Notes: a model not told the origin generated them from the sequence alone. Shown: positions 48,564 through 58,097, counted from the stretch's first letter. The stretch is 64,000 nt of DNA from RGIG3178 sp963674495 (GCA_963674495.2 CAXXLG010000002.1:310001-374000), one strand, 5' to 3'. A program made the numbers and translations.

Positions 48564-50606
48564 TTATGCCTTCACCATCCCGTCCGAATGTATCTGTACC
48601 GTCTGATCCAACTCGTTATAAGATAGAACGACCAGATCGGTATCCAACTGCCGGCTTAGTTGCTTGAAATGCCGCCGGACAAGCGGCGATGCCAGAATGA
48701 TGGGCGTATTGCCCAGGCTCGCCGACCGCTCAATGGCCGCTTTTGTATTTTTTAGAATGCTCTGTATTGTATCGGGTGCCAACACGATGTACTCTCCCTG
48801 TTCGCTCTTACGGATGTTCTCGGTGATGGTTTGTTCCAGCGCCGGATCCAGCAGGATAACGTTGGCTTTTCCATCCGGTATAAATTTGCGGCTGAGCGCG
48901 CGCTTCATACTCTGGCGCACATGTTCCGTCAAAAGGTCGGTATCTCTTGTAATCCCGGCGTAATCCCCCATCACCTCCAGGATTGAGGCCAAATCGCGTA
49001 TCGAAATCCCTTCCATGAGCAGGTTGCTCAGCACTTTTTGCACGTCGCCGATAGAGAATAATTTAGGCACAATCTCATCCACCAGCGCAGGCTGCTGGGA
49101 TTTAAGGTTGTCCAACAGCGTCTGCACCTGCTGCCTGCCCAAAAGCTCATGGCAGTGGCGTTTGATGGTTTCCATCAGGTGTGTGGCAATCACCGACGGC
49201 ACATCGATGGTCGTATAACCCTTCATTTCCGCTTTTTCCCGGTTGCTTTCCAAAATCCACACCGCCGGCATGCCGAACGTGGGGTCCGTGGTTTCAATAC
49301 CGTCAATCTGTTCATGCACGTCCGACGGACGAAGCGCCAAATAATGATCCTGCATGATCTCACCATGCGCTACTTCTACGCCCTTGATCTTGATAAGGTA
49401 CGTGTTGTTGGGCAGTTGGATGTTGTCGCGAAGCCGGACAACCGGCACGATAACACCCAAGTCCAACGCGCATTGACGCCGAATCATCACCACGCGATCC
49501 AGAAGGTCCCCACCCTGCGCAGAATCCACCAGCGGGATAATGCTGTAACCGAATTCCATCTCAAGCGGATCCACCTGCAACAAGGACGTGACGCTCTCAG
49601 GCTTGCGCTTTTCCTTTGCCACCTGTTCATCCTGGTCCATCTGCTCGGCCGCTTTGGTCTTCTTGCGCTTACTCATGATGGAATAGCCGTACAGCGGCAG
49701 CATGAGGGCAATGATCAGCATTGGCAGCTTGGGCAGCCCGGGGATGAGACTCAAAAGCCCCACCATGCCACCCAGCGTATACAATACTTCCGGCTTCGAT
49801 AGCAGCTGTTTTGTCAGATCCTGCCCGAAGGTCTCATCCGCCGTGGATCTGGTGACAATGATGCCTGTGGAGGTGGATATCAACAACGCCGGAATCTGGC
49901 TGCAAAGCCCATCGCCGACCGTGGCCAGCGTATACACCTGCACCACCTGATCAAACGGCATAGAGCCCCCCCCCAATCTCATCGACCCTATGATCATACC
50001 GCCCACGATGTTGATAACAACAATGATGATGCCCACGATCGCATCACCCTTGACAAATTTGGACGCGCCATCCATGGCCCCGTAAAAATCCGCTCCCTTT
50101 TGAATCTCCGCGCGCCGCTTTTGCGCTTGGTTTTCATCAATGGCTCCCGCGTTTAGGTCCGCATCAATGGACATCTGCTTGCCCGGCATGGCGTCCAATG
50201 TAAAGCGTGCCGCCACCTCCGCCACGCGTTCCGAACCCTTGGTGATGATGATGAACTGGATGATCACGATGATCAAGAACACCACCACGCCCACGACCAG
50301 ATTGCTACCCACCACAAAATTTCCGAAGGTCTCGATCACGTTGCCCGCGTTGCCGCCGTTGCTCAGAATCAGCCGGGTGGAGGAGATGTTCAACGACAGC
50401 CGGAACAGCGTCAGGAGTAGAAGCAACGTAGGGAAGGTAGAGAATTCCAAAATATCCCTTGCGTACAGCGCCATCAATAGGATCATCAGGGACATGCTGA
50501 TGCTAACGATCAACAGCAGGTCCAGCAAGTGGGGCGTCAGTGGCACGATGATCAGCACGATGATTAAAAGCACCGCCAATGCTACGAATATATCCGAACG
50601 TTTCAT
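48564..50606 (-). CDS. flhA: Flagellar export gate protein FlhA
   Basis: Large export-gate ring protein of 680 residues. About eight membrane helices in the first 310 residues (ALAVLLIIVLIIVPLTPHLLDLLLIV...), the FHIPEP-family loop FTLDAMPGKQMSIDADLNAGAIDENQA, and a C-terminal cytoplasmic docking domain. A GGGGGCAGG site precedes the ATG. One base separates it from flhB. Confidence 0.98.
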   Translation of the reverse strand: MKRSDIFVALAVLLIIVLIIVPLTPHLLDLLLIVSISMSLMILLMALYARDILEFSTFPTLLLLLTLFRLSLNISSTRLILSNGGNAGNVIETFGNFVVGSNLVVGVVVFLIIVIIQFIIITKGSERVAEVAARFTLDAMPGKQMSIDADLNAGAIDENQAQKRRAEIQKGADFYGAMDGASKFVKGDAIVGIIIVVINIVGGMIIGSMRLGGGSMPFDQVVQVYTLATVGDGLCSQIPALLISTSTGIIVTRSTADETFGQDLTKQLLSKPEVLYTLGGMVGLLSLIPGLPKLPMLIIALMLPLYGYSIMSKRKKTKAAEQMDQDEQVAKEKRKPESVTSLLQVDPLEMEFGYSIIPLVDSAQGGDLLDRVVMIRRQCALDLGVIVPVVRLRDNIQLPNNTYLIKIKGVEVAHGEIMQDHYLALRPSDVHEQIDGIETTDPTFGMPAVWILESNREKAEMKGYTTIDVPSVIATHLMETIKRHCHELLGRQQVQTLLDNLKSQQPALVDEIVPKLFSIGDVQKVLSNLLMEGISIRDLASILEVMGDYAGITRDTDLLTEHVRQSMKRALSRKFIPDGKANVILLDPALEQTITENIRKSEQGEYIVLAPDTIQSILKNTKAAIERSASLGNTPIILASPLVRRHFKQLSRQLDTDLVVLSYNELDQTVQIHSDGMVKA

Positions 50607-51683
50607 CTACCTGCCCCCTTTCATGGTCTGCTTTAGCCTGTACACATACGCCAATATCTCGGCCACAGCCTGATACATCTCCTGCGGCACCATATCGCCA
50701 ATCTCGCAGAAAAAGTACAGATGCCGCGCGACCGGCTTATTCTCTACGATGGCGATATCGTATTCCTTCGCCTTTTCCCGTATCCTCTTGGCTATAAGAT
50801 CCTTGCCCTTGGCTAAAATCATCGGCGCATCATGCTGCCCTTGCTCGTATTCGATGGCGATGGCATAGTGGGTTGGATTTGTGATAATCACGTCGGCGTT
50901 TTTGACCGCGTGCATCATGCGGCTCATGCTTACCTGGCGCTGTTTGGAACGGATCCTGCTCTTGGTCCTAGGATCCCCTTCCATCTGCTTGTACTCGTCG
51001 CGCACTTCCTGCTTGGTCATCATCAAGTCCTTCCTGTATTTCCACCATTGGTATAAGTAGTCAAAGGGCGCCATGACGATCAGTGCAAGGATCATTTTAT
51101 AGGCTACCGCCAGAATAAGCTGCATGGTAGCGGTGATCGAACTGTACAAATTGCCGTTCATCAATCCTGGAATCTGTTCCAACCCGTCCACATATTCCCC
51201 ATAGGCAACCACGCCCAACACCGCCAATTTAATGATCGCCTTGAACAGTTCCACAAACGTGCGTTTGGAGAACATGCGCTTGAGTCCTTCCATCAAATTG
51301 AGATGGCTTAGTTTTGGCGAGGCTGCTTTGGAGGAGAAAAGAAACCCGACCTGCAAAAAGTTGAGCACCAATCCGGCCAAAAGCGCGGCGGCCAATACCG
51401 GCAGCAGTAGCGACGCGGTTTGAATGATGACTGATCCAAACACCGGTTTGATGGCTACGATATCCATTGAATCGCGCATGGAATCCCCGCTAAAGAACGA
51501 TATCATCAGCGTTTTGAGGCCATCCGCCAGCCGGACGCCAAAGACCGACAATGCCCCAAACACGACCAGCAACGAAAAAGCTGTTGTCAGGTCCGCGCTT
51601 TTAAAGACCTGTCCTTTATCCCTTGCATCCCGCCGTTTTTTCGGCGTTGCTTTTTCGGTTTTTTCTCCGCCCTGCTGGCTCAT
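50607..51683 (-). CDS. flhB: Flagellar export specificity protein FlhB
   Basis: Export-gate protein that switches substrates from hook to filament. 358 residues: basic N terminus GGEKTEKATPKKRRDARDKGQV, four membrane helices, and the self-cleaving ITNPTHYAIAIEYE with NPTH. The C-terminal domain ends at the Gly-Gly-Arg. Overlaps fliR by 4 bases. Confidence 0.98.
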   Translation of the reverse strand: MSQQGGEKTEKATPKKRRDARDKGQVFKSADLTTAFSLLVVFGALSVFGVRLADGLKTLMISFFSGDSMRDSMDIVAIKPVFGSVIIQTASLLLPVLAAALLAGLVLNFLQVGFLFSSKAASPKLSHLNLMEGLKRMFSKRTFVELFKAIIKLAVLGVVAYGEYVDGLEQIPGLMNGNLYSSITATMQLILAVAYKMILALIVMAPFDYLYQWWKYRKDLMMTKQEVRDEYKQMEGDPRTKSRIRSKQRQVSMSRMMHAVKNADVIITNPTHYAIAIEYEQGQHDAPMILAKGKDLIAKRIREKAKEYDIAIVENKPVARHLYFFCEIGDMVPQEMYQAVAEILAYVYRLKQTMKGGR

Positions 51684-52468
51684 GAAATCACCAATCCCAA
51701 AATCATTTGTGCGATCGAATCGAACATCCTGTCAAATATCACATTGGTGAAGGATACGTAGACCGGCATGATCAGGAGCAGTATCAGAAGACCCAGCAGC
51801 ACTTTGAGCGGAATGCCTACGACAAACATGTTCATCTGCGGCGCCACCCTCATCACGAATCCCATGATCAATTCCCCCAAAAGACCCGAGGCGATTACCG
51901 GAAGGGCAACGTTGACCGCCAATACGAATGCTAGTACGAACACCTCCAGCGCCGTAAGCGCTATATCTGCACTGATCGTAACGTCTCCTATGGGAATCTG
52001 CTCGATCGTCGTTTTGAGAATATAGATCAGCCGGTGCAGCCCATTGACGCTAAAAAACGACAGCATCAGGATCACGTAAAGCATATTGCCCGTAATGGGC
52101 ACGCTCACCGAATTTTGCATATCCATCACGTTGACCATGCCAAAGCCCATGTGCATGTCGACAACATACCCGGCCACATGCGTGATGGAAAAGAACAGCG
52201 TCGTGACATATCCCAGTACCAACCCGAACATCAGCTCCTTGCAGCACAGGAACACGAATTCCAACAGCGAGGCGCTACTTATAGCGTACAGCGAGGGCGC
52301 GGCTGTAAAAAGCACGTACGTCATCACCAGACAGATGCCCACCTTGGCTATGTTCGGTACACTTTTTTGGCCAAAAACGGGCGAGGATATCATCAAGGCG
52401 GATACGCGTAAGAACAGGAGCACAAAATATCCTAGATATGTGCTGATGTATGTCACGATCTTCTCCAT
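51680..52468 (-). CDS. fliR: Flagellar export protein FliR
   Basis: Membrane component of the export channel, 262 residues with six hydrophobic helices; RVSALMISSPVFGQKSVPNIAK near the start and the ending with FDSIAQMILGL fit the family. Forms the FliP5-Q4-R1 complex with its neighbours. Confidence 0.95.
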   Translation of the reverse strand: MEKIVTYISTYLGYFVLLFLRVSALMISSPVFGQKSVPNIAKVGICLVMTYVLFTAAPSLYAISSASLLEFVFLCCKELMFGLVLGYVTTLFFSITHVAGYVVDMHMGFGMVNVMDMQNSVSVPITGNMLYVILMLSFFSVNGLHRLIYILKTTIEQIPIGDVTISADIALTALEVFVLAFVLAVNVALPVIASGLLGELIMGFVMRVAPQMNMFVVGIPLKVLLGLLILLLIMPVYVSFTNVIFDRMFDSIAQMILGLVIS

Positions 52469-52474
52469 GCCGCT

Positions 52475-52744
52475 TTATTGCCCCGCCGCACTGATATACG
52501 AGAATACGCGCATTGTAAAGTCCGTCAGCGTTGTAAGCATCCATCCCCCGAATATCAAGATCGCCGCAAAGATGCCGAATATCTTGGGGACAAACGACAG
52601 CGTCTGTTCATTGATCTGCGTGGCCGCCTGAAAGATTGAGATCACAATGCCGATTACCATAGCGGTCAATAGCAGGGGCAGGGCTACCATCATGATGGTG
52701 TGGATTGCATCCGTAATCAAGCTTAATACCTGTGTCTGTTCCAC
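52475..52744 (-). CDS. fliQ: Flagellar export protein FliQ
   Basis: Two-helix membrane protein of 89 residues, part of the export channel. LPLLLTAMVIGIVISIFQAATQINEQTLSFVPKI is the family signature. The start is GTG, with AGGAG 8 bases before. Confidence 0.96.
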   Translation of the reverse strand: MEQTQVLSLITDAIHTIMMVALPLLLTAMVIGIVISIFQAATQINEQTLSFVPKIFGIFAAILIFGGWMLTTLTDFTMRVFSYISAAGQ

Positions 52745-52783
52745 CTTTAGCGCTCCTTTCGTTTGATTGCAATCACCGGTATG

Positions 52784-53560
52784 CTAGCCAAAGCTTTGCA
52801 ACAGCGTTTGCACCGTGAGCGTCCACCCGTTTACCAAAACAAACAACAGCAGCTTAAAGGGCAAGGATATCACCGTCGGCGGTAGCATCATCATGCCCAT
52901 GGACATCAGCGTACTGGCCACGATCATATCGATGACGATGAACGGGATGTAGATATACAACCCGATCTGGAATCCGCGCTTGAGTTCGCTGGTAATAAAT
53001 GCCGGTATCAATGTTGGTGTTGCAACATCCTCTATTTCCGCAATATCCTGATCGGTTTTCGATAAGGATATGAAAAATTCCAAATCGGTTTTATACGTCT
53101 GCTTCAGCATAAATTCTCGGACGGGCTTTAGGGCTTCCTGCACCGCCTGCTCCTCGGTGATGGTCTGCGCCACATACGGTTGGTATGCGTTGGTGTTGAT
53201 GGTTCCGAACACCGGCGCCATGATGAAAAACGTTAAAAAAAGCGCCAGACCGATTAGAATCTGGTTGGGAGGCATCTGCTGTAACCCCAAGCCTTTTCTG
53301 ACCAGTGAAAGCACGATGATGATGCGCGTAAAACCAGTCAACATAATCAATATGGACGGCAACAGGGTCAATACGGTCAACAGCAATAATATCTTTATGG
53401 AGCTGGACTCACTCCCCAAAACCGTGCCGATGGCCGAATCGATATCCGCGTTCTGAACCGACGAACACCCGTTTAGCAGCAGTACCGCAAAAACGATCAG
53501 GGACAATACAAGCAGCGTTTTGGCTGCCTTGCTCTTTTTCCTGCGGTCGGCCTCTTTCAT
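52784..53560 (-). CDS. fliP: Flagellar export protein FliP
   Basis: Main channel protein of the export gate, 258 residues. An N-terminal signal-like helix ends in LLLNGCSS, a possible lipobox. Then come LLLLTVLTLLPSILIMLTGFTRIIIVLSLVRKGLGLQQMPPNQ and ITSELKRGFQIGLYIYIPFIVIDMIVASTLMSMGMMMLPP, the FliP hallmarks. The ATG overlaps the fliO stop (ATGA). Confidence 0.97.
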   Translation of the reverse strand: MKEADRRKKSKAAKTLLVLSLIVFAVLLLNGCSSVQNADIDSAIGTVLGSESSSIKILLLLTVLTLLPSILIMLTGFTRIIIVLSLVRKGLGLQQMPPNQILIGLALFLTFFIMAPVFGTINTNAYQPYVAQTITEEQAVQEALKPVREFMLKQTYKTDLEFFISLSKTDQDIAEIEDVATPTLIPAFITSELKRGFQIGLYIYIPFIVIDMIVASTLMSMGMMMLPPTVISLPFKLLLFVLVNGWTLTVQTLLQSFG

Positions 53561-54099
53561 TTGCCGCCACCTTTGTCATTGGCGCTGCGCCTGATACGCG
53601 TCTTTCGAATGTCGATTGCCTGCATCATATCGTCGATTTTATCGCTTTGCGCGCGTTCTTTGCCTTCCTTTGCTTTCGCCGCCTTATTGCGCCATTTTTT
53701 CCACTCATCGTTTGAATGTATTCGTTTATTGCTCATCTGCGAAAATCCACCGAGGCGCTTGAGTACGCTTTGAAAGACGGATTCGCCCGAGGCGCTTTGC
53801 GTTTTCTCAACGGATAAGAACTGCTCCATGCGCTCCTTGGGTAGCGTACCGATCGGCGTCATGTTTTGGCCGGTTATGCCCAACAAATAAACCGTATCGC
53901 CCGCTTCCAAAAGCAGGATATGCTTGTCCCGGCCTATGACCAACCGGTCAATTACCTTAAGGCATTTGCCCTTGTTGATTTTTTGCGCCTTTGTGGAGAT
54001 GGCGCGTGTTGTATAATATGCCGCCACGATTACCAAAAACATCAATGCAATTGGGATAATTGTGGGGCCTATGCCCTCAGTCAGCATTACCTTCTCCAT
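53557..54099 (-). CDS. fliO: Flagellar biosynthesis protein FliO
   Basis: Assembly helper of FliP, 180 residues: one membrane helix (IIPIALMFLVIVAAYYTTRAI), a small beta-rich domain (KCLKVIDRLVIGRDKHILLLEAGDTVYLLGIT) and a long basic tail. FliO is poorly conserved; position before fliP supports the call. The exact start among the first two Met codons is uncertain. Confidence 0.9.
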   Translation of the reverse strand: MEKVMLTEGIGPTIIPIALMFLVIVAAYYTTRAISTKAQKINKGKCLKVIDRLVIGRDKHILLLEAGDTVYLLGITGQNMTPIGTLPKERMEQFLSVEKTQSASGESVFQSVLKRLGGFSQMSNKRIHSNDEWKKWRNKAAKAKEGKERAQSDKIDDMMQAIDIRKTRIRRSANDKGGGK

Positions 54100-54188
54100 T
54101 TCCTTTGCAACCGCCCGCGCCTTTACCCGCGCATTGTGCCGGTGCGCAGACAGAATTACCTTCGAATCTACAGTAGGTCGTTGCGCCG

Positions 54189-54491
54189 CTACATCTGCAT
54201 TTTCATAATTTCGTTGTAAGCATCCACCACTTTGTTGCGGATCTCAATTGCAAGGCTAAGCGTCAGCTCTGCTTTTGTTGCGGAAATCATGGTCGTTTCC
54301 AAGCCCTCGTCTTCCCCGGAAAGAACCGCGTTCGTGCTCTGTTGGTTTGCTTCCTCCGCTTCGATCACCTGTTCCAGCGCATCGTTCAATACATCGGAAA
54401 AACCAACGGAACCGCCCGAACCAGCTGAGGAAGAACCCACGCTCAAACTGCTTGAAATGGAAGAGAGGCCGGATATCGAATCAATTTGCAT
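54189..54491 (-). CDS. fliE: Flagellar hook-basal body complex protein FliE
   Basis: Joins the MS ring to the rod. 100 residues: a Ser/Gly-rich start, then FSDVLNDALEQVIEAEEANQQ and ATKAELTLSLAIEIRNKVVDAYNEIMKMQM, the conserved C terminus. Lies between flgC and fliO, with about 90 non-coding bases after it. Confidence 0.95.
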   Translation of the reverse strand: MQIDSISGLSSISSSLSVGSSSAGSGGSVGFSDVLNDALEQVIEAEEANQQSTNAVLSGEDEGLETTMISATKAELTLSLAIEIRNKVVDAYNEIMKMQM

Positions 54492-54521
54492 CTATAACCC
54501 TTCTTTCAACCTACAGCCGGT

Positions 54522-54959
54522 TTATTTCCCGATCTCAAGAGCCTTAAGCGCCATATCCTTAGTTGCGTTAAATGCCGTTACATTGGCTTCATACGAACGG
54601 GTGGCGGACATCATATCCACCAACTCGGTGACCTCATCGACATTGGGATAGGCAACATAGCCTTCCGCGTTGGCATCGGGATGCGTGGGGTCATATTCGT
54701 AGGTAAAGGCGGATATGTCCTCCTGTATCGCAGCTACATAAACCCCTTGCCCCGTCGATTGTCCCTGTACGCTATTGAAAATCGAGGCAAACGAATTGGC
54801 TTGCTTGGATGCTAACACGGTAACCTTCCGGCGGTACGGTCCCCCGGAATCTGTGCGCGTCGTGTTGATGTTGGCGATATTCTGGCTGATGACATCCATC
54901 CGCACCCGCTGTGTCGTCAACGCAGATGCGCTGATATTCAGCGCATTTAAAAAGCTCAT
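54522..54959 (-). CDS. flgC: Flagellar basal-body rod protein FlgC
   Basis: Proximal rod protein of 145 residues: FLNALNISASALTTQRVRMDVISQNIANINTT at the start, GPYRRKVTVL, and VDEVTELVDMMSATRSYEANVTAFNATKDMALKALEI at the end. Confidence 0.97.
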   Translation of the reverse strand: MSFLNALNISASALTTQRVRMDVISQNIANINTTRTDSGGPYRRKVTVLASKQANSFASIFNSVQGQSTGQGVYVAAIQEDISAFTYEYDPTHPDANAEGYVAYPNVDEVTELVDMMSATRSYEANVTAFNATKDMALKALEIGK

Positions 54960-54963
54960 TCTC

Positions 54964-55371
54964 TTAACCTCCTTCTTTGATGGCCATCTTGATCATCTCA
55001 AATTCGCTGGATATTTTTTCGGTCAGTGTCATATACCAGAGCGAATTCTCGGCCAATTGGGCATTTTCATAATCAATGTCCACGTTGTTGCCGTCTGCGC
55101 GCATCGTGGTGTTGGTGTTTTGAACGATGGCAGGCGAAATTTCGTCCGCTACACCGAATGCAATATGTTTGTCGTTTGTCCGCTTTGCCGAAATTCCATC
55201 TCCTTGACTCTCCAGCGCATTCTTGAACAGCGATTCGAATTCGACGCAAGAGCTTTTGAAGTTGGGTGTGGACTCGTTGGCGATGTTGTTGGCAATCACT
55301 TTATTGCGAGTCCAGGCGGCGGATAATCCCTGCTCCAAATATTTTGTTTGACAAAACAAATTATCCAACAA
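54964..55371 (-). CDS. flgB: Flagellar basal-body rod protein FlgB
   Basis: Proximal rod protein of 135 residues with LEQGLSAAWTRNKVIANNIANESTPNFKSSCVEFESLF and a C-terminal helix. The start is TTG, behind a near-perfect GGAGGTGAT site. First gene of the large flgB to swrB-like unit, preceded by a promoter and the longest palindrome of the window. Confidence 0.95.
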   Translation of the reverse strand: MLDNLFCQTKYLEQGLSAAWTRNKVIANNIANESTPNFKSSCVEFESLFKNALESQGDGISAKRTNDKHIAFGVADEISPAIVQNTNTTMRADGNNVDIDYENAQLAENSLWYMTLTEKISSEFEMIKMAIKEGG

Positions 55372-55443
55372 TCTTTCATCACCTCCAACATTATCACCCT
55401 ACATATACAAACAATTAGTAAGCTAAACGAGCGAAGTAAGTCG

Positions 55444-55472
55444 ATAATAACACAGCATAGTTACAATATCAA
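55444..55472 (-). promoter_or_regulatory. Promoter of the flgB operon
   Basis: Minus-strand TTGATA (55467-55472), a 17-base spacer and TATTAT (55444-55449), about 73 bases before flgB. A GTTACAA copy of the shared element lies in the spacer. Confidence 0.65.
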
Positions 55473-55477
55473 CAATA

Positions 55478-55529
55478 AATTACTAAATAAGTTACATTTT
55501 ACCATTTAAATGTAACTTATTTAGTAATT
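55478..55529. promoter_or_regulatory. 22-bp perfect AT-rich palindrome between cheB and flgB
   Basis: Two 22-base arms (55478-55499 and 55508-55529) with an 8-base loop. The inner part is GTTACATTT...AAATGTAAC, the element also found at the fliF and fliW promoters. It ends 3 bases from the cheB stop and starts 6 bases upstream of the flgB -35. It may be a regulator site, a terminator for cheB, or both; no good T-run follows. Confidence 0.75.
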
Positions 55530-55532
55530 ATG

Positions 55533-56570
55533 TTATTGCCCCTGCCTCCACCGGTAGATTTTTAGCGGCATGGCGGACAACGGGCACTCCGTTTGTACGG
55601 CACCCAATTGCTTTGCAACCATGGGCATGCCATAGACCACGCAACTCTTCTGGTTCTGTCCCAGCGTCGCTGCGCCTCTTTTTCGCATGGATAAGAGGCC
55701 CTTTGCTCCGTCGCTGCCCATGCCAGTCAATATAATGCCCAAAGAATGTGCACCCGCCGTCTTTGCCACCGATTCAAAAAGAACGCCCACGGAGGGGCAA
55801 TGCCCATTAACCTTCTCATCCGCAAAGCATTTGATCTTGTATTCCCGTCCAGCTTTAACCACCTGCATATGCATACCGCCCGGCGCTATATAGGCACAGC
55901 CGGGCAATATGCGATCGCCGTTTTCAGCTTCCTTCACCTCCATTTTGCATGCTTTGTTCAGCCTTTGCGCGTATAGGCTGGTAAAGACAGGAGGCATATG
56001 TTGCACGACAACGATGCCCGGCAAATCGTCACCCAGTTTGCAAAATATTGAATGTACCGCTTCCGTTCCACCTGTGGAGGCCCCGATGGCGATGATGTCT
56101 CCGTACCCGTCATGCGCCGACGATTTCAGCCCATCAACAGATTGGTATGCCGGAGCCGTTGCTGTGTGGTCCAGTTTTGCGATGGAAGCAATTTTAATTT
56201 TTATGATCAGCTCTGACATAAACGTCTGCATGCTGCTCTTATTGGACAGGTTCGCCTTATTTACAAAATCGACCGCGCCCGCCTCCATGGCATCGAAAAC
56301 GCGATGGTTGGCGGAGCTTAATACCAACACAGGCAAGGGATATTGCGGCATCAGTTTTTTTAGAAACTCAATGCCGTCCATCCGCGGCATCTCAATGTCC
56401 AGCGTCATAACATCAGGTTTTTGTAACAGTATCTCGTCCCGCGCCTGATACGGATCCCCTGCCTGACCGACCACTTCGATCGCAGGGTCGCCCGACAGTG
56501 CCGATGCGATAAATTCTCGAAAAAACAACGAATCATCAACGATCAATACACGGATCTTTTGTTTTGCCAT
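55533..56570 (-). CDS. cheB: Chemotaxis protein-glutamate methylesterase CheB
   Basis: Removes methyl groups from (and deamidates) chemoreceptors. 345 residues: response-regulator domain with VLIVDDSLFFREF, phospho-acceptor in VMTLDIEMPRMDG and a late Lys, then the esterase domain with the triad Ser in IGASTGG, His in VVQHMPP and Asp in LTGMGSDGA. It is the last gene of the fliD-cheB unit. Confidence 0.97.
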   Translation of the reverse strand: MAKQKIRVLIVDDSLFFREFIASALSGDPAIEVVGQAGDPYQARDEILLQKPDVMTLDIEMPRMDGIEFLKKLMPQYPLPVLVLSSANHRVFDAMEAGAVDFVNKANLSNKSSMQTFMSELIIKIKIASIAKLDHTATAPAYQSVDGLKSSAHDGYGDIIAIGASTGGTEAVHSIFCKLGDDLPGIVVVQHMPPVFTSLYAQRLNKACKMEVKEAENGDRILPGCAYIAPGGMHMQVVKAGREYKIKCFADEKVNGHCPSVGVLFESVAKTAGAHSLGIILTGMGSDGAKGLLSMRKRGAATLGQNQKSCVVYGMPMVAKQLGAVQTECPLSAMPLKIYRWRQGQ

Positions 56571-56572
56571 AT

Positions 56573-57415
56573 CTATTCTCCTTTGACAAATATGGAGGGT
56601 CTGACAAACCGGTAGGAAATCCGGCTTCTGTCTATGGATTCCGATTGGCCGATGATCAGATACCCGCCCGGTTCCGTGGCATGGTAAAATCGGTCGATCA
56701 GCGCCTGCTTGGTTTGTGCATTGAAGTAGATCATTACATTGCGGCAGAAGATTACGTGGAACTTTTTCTTAAACGGGAATGTTTTATCGATCAGATTAAA
56801 CCTTCGGAATACCACTTCGCTTCTTATCTTGGGTTTTACTTTCCAATTGTTGTCCGGCAATTCTTCGAAATATTGATTCTTCCATTGGGACGGCACCTGT
56901 TCCAATGCGGCGGAATCATAAACGCCGCATGCCGCTTTGACTAAGACTTTTTCAGAGATGTCCGTCGCCAGCACCTTTTTGTCCCAAAGGCCTCTTGCCC
57001 TGCCCAAAAACTCGTCCAACAGCATGGCCAGCGTATACGGTTCCTCTCCCGTCGAACAGCCGGCGCTCCATACCCTAAGATCCCTGTCCTTCATACAGGA
57101 TTTCAGTTTGGGCAGAATTTCTTCTTTGAAAAAGCGCATGGACTCGAATTCCCGCATGAAAAAGGAATAGTTGGTTGTCAGGTGATTGATCACGTTGCTC
57201 ATTTCGGCTCCGGTCTTGTCCGAAAACAAAAGCTCCAAATAGGAACTGAAGTCCGAATATCCTTTATGTAGGATATAGTTGTTTAATCTACCCTCTATCA
57301 ATTCCCTTTTCCTGCTCAGATCGATACCGAAATTTTGGCGTAAGTAGCCGGTCAACACCCGAAAGTCCTCATCTCCTATGCGCAATATACCAGTGTTCGA
57401 TTGAATAATGCTCAT
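56573..57415 (-). CDS. cheR: Chemotaxis protein methyltransferase CheR
   Basis: SAM-dependent methyltransferase for chemoreceptor glutamates. 280 residues: N-terminal helical domain, then NYSFFMREFESMRFF, the SAM motif VWSAGCSTGEEPYTLAMLLDEF, VLATDIS and FHVIFCRNVMIYFN. It ends 2 bases before cheB. The 208-base gap to cheW (57416-57623) shows no gene. Confidence 0.97.
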   Translation of the reverse strand: MSIIQSNTGILRIGDEDFRVLTGYLRQNFGIDLSRKRELIEGRLNNYILHKGYSDFSSYLELLFSDKTGAEMSNVINHLTTNYSFFMREFESMRFFKEEILPKLKSCMKDRDLRVWSAGCSTGEEPYTLAMLLDEFLGRARGLWDKKVLATDISEKVLVKAACGVYDSAALEQVPSQWKNQYFEELPDNNWKVKPKIRSEVVFRRFNLIDKTFPFKKKFHVIFCRNVMIYFNAQTKQALIDRFYHATEPGGYLIIGQSESIDRSRISYRFVRPSIFVKGE

Positions 57416-57623
57416 CTTTCGCCCCCATTTATTAACGCGTATTAATCCGGCATGCTTACGCCAACCGTCCGCGATTTCTCACTTCATTACCTGTTCGCAT
57501 GGTATAATCCACTTTCTTTGGATGCGCTAAACCATCCGTGTCCAAACCGCCCCGAATGCTCCGCTCAACAAGGTGCCGTTTCTGTTTGTTCGCAAGTCAT
57601 GCTTCGCACTCGATATCTCTGAT

Positions 57624-58097
57624 CTAACACGCCGCATCTTCGTCAAGCAGCATTTCGCAATCCAGCAGCAGTTTGACCTCGCTTCCCATTTTTCCAATAC
57701 CCTGAATGTAGCTGTTTTTAATGCCCACACGGTTGTCCGGCGGCGAAACAATGTTCTCATCATCAATTGTGATAACCTCGGCCACGTTGTCCACAATGAA
57801 CCCGACGGACAGGGTCTGTGTTTCCACCACGATGATGCAGGTACGGTCGTTATAGGGGATGGCCTGCTTACCAAACTTGAGCCGCATATCAATGACGGGG
57901 ATGATCCTGCCTCGTAAATTGATGATACCCTTGATGAAATCCGGAACTTCGGGAATACGGGTTATCGGCTGTATTCCGATGATCTCCGTTACAAAGCGTA
58001 TCTCCATACAAAAGATCTCCTCGCCCAGCGCAAAAGCAAGAAATCTGCCATGCTGGGTGTCTTCTCGTTTCTCCAAAAGTTCTTCCTGTAATGACAT
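57624..58097 (-). CDS. cheW: Chemotaxis coupling protein CheW
   Basis: Adapter linking chemoreceptors to CheA. 157 residues, one CheW domain: FLAFALGEEIFCMEIRFVTEII, IPEVPDFIKGIINLRGRIIPVIDMRLKFG and VGFIVDNVAEVITI. No cheA lies in the window. Confidence 0.96.
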   Translation of the reverse strand: MSLQEELLEKREDTQHGRFLAFALGEEIFCMEIRFVTEIIGIQPITRIPEVPDFIKGIINLRGRIIPVIDMRLKFGKQAIPYNDRTCIIVVETQTLSVGFIVDNVAEVITIDDENIVSPPDNRVGIKNSYIQGIGKMGSEVKLLLDCEMLLDEDAAC

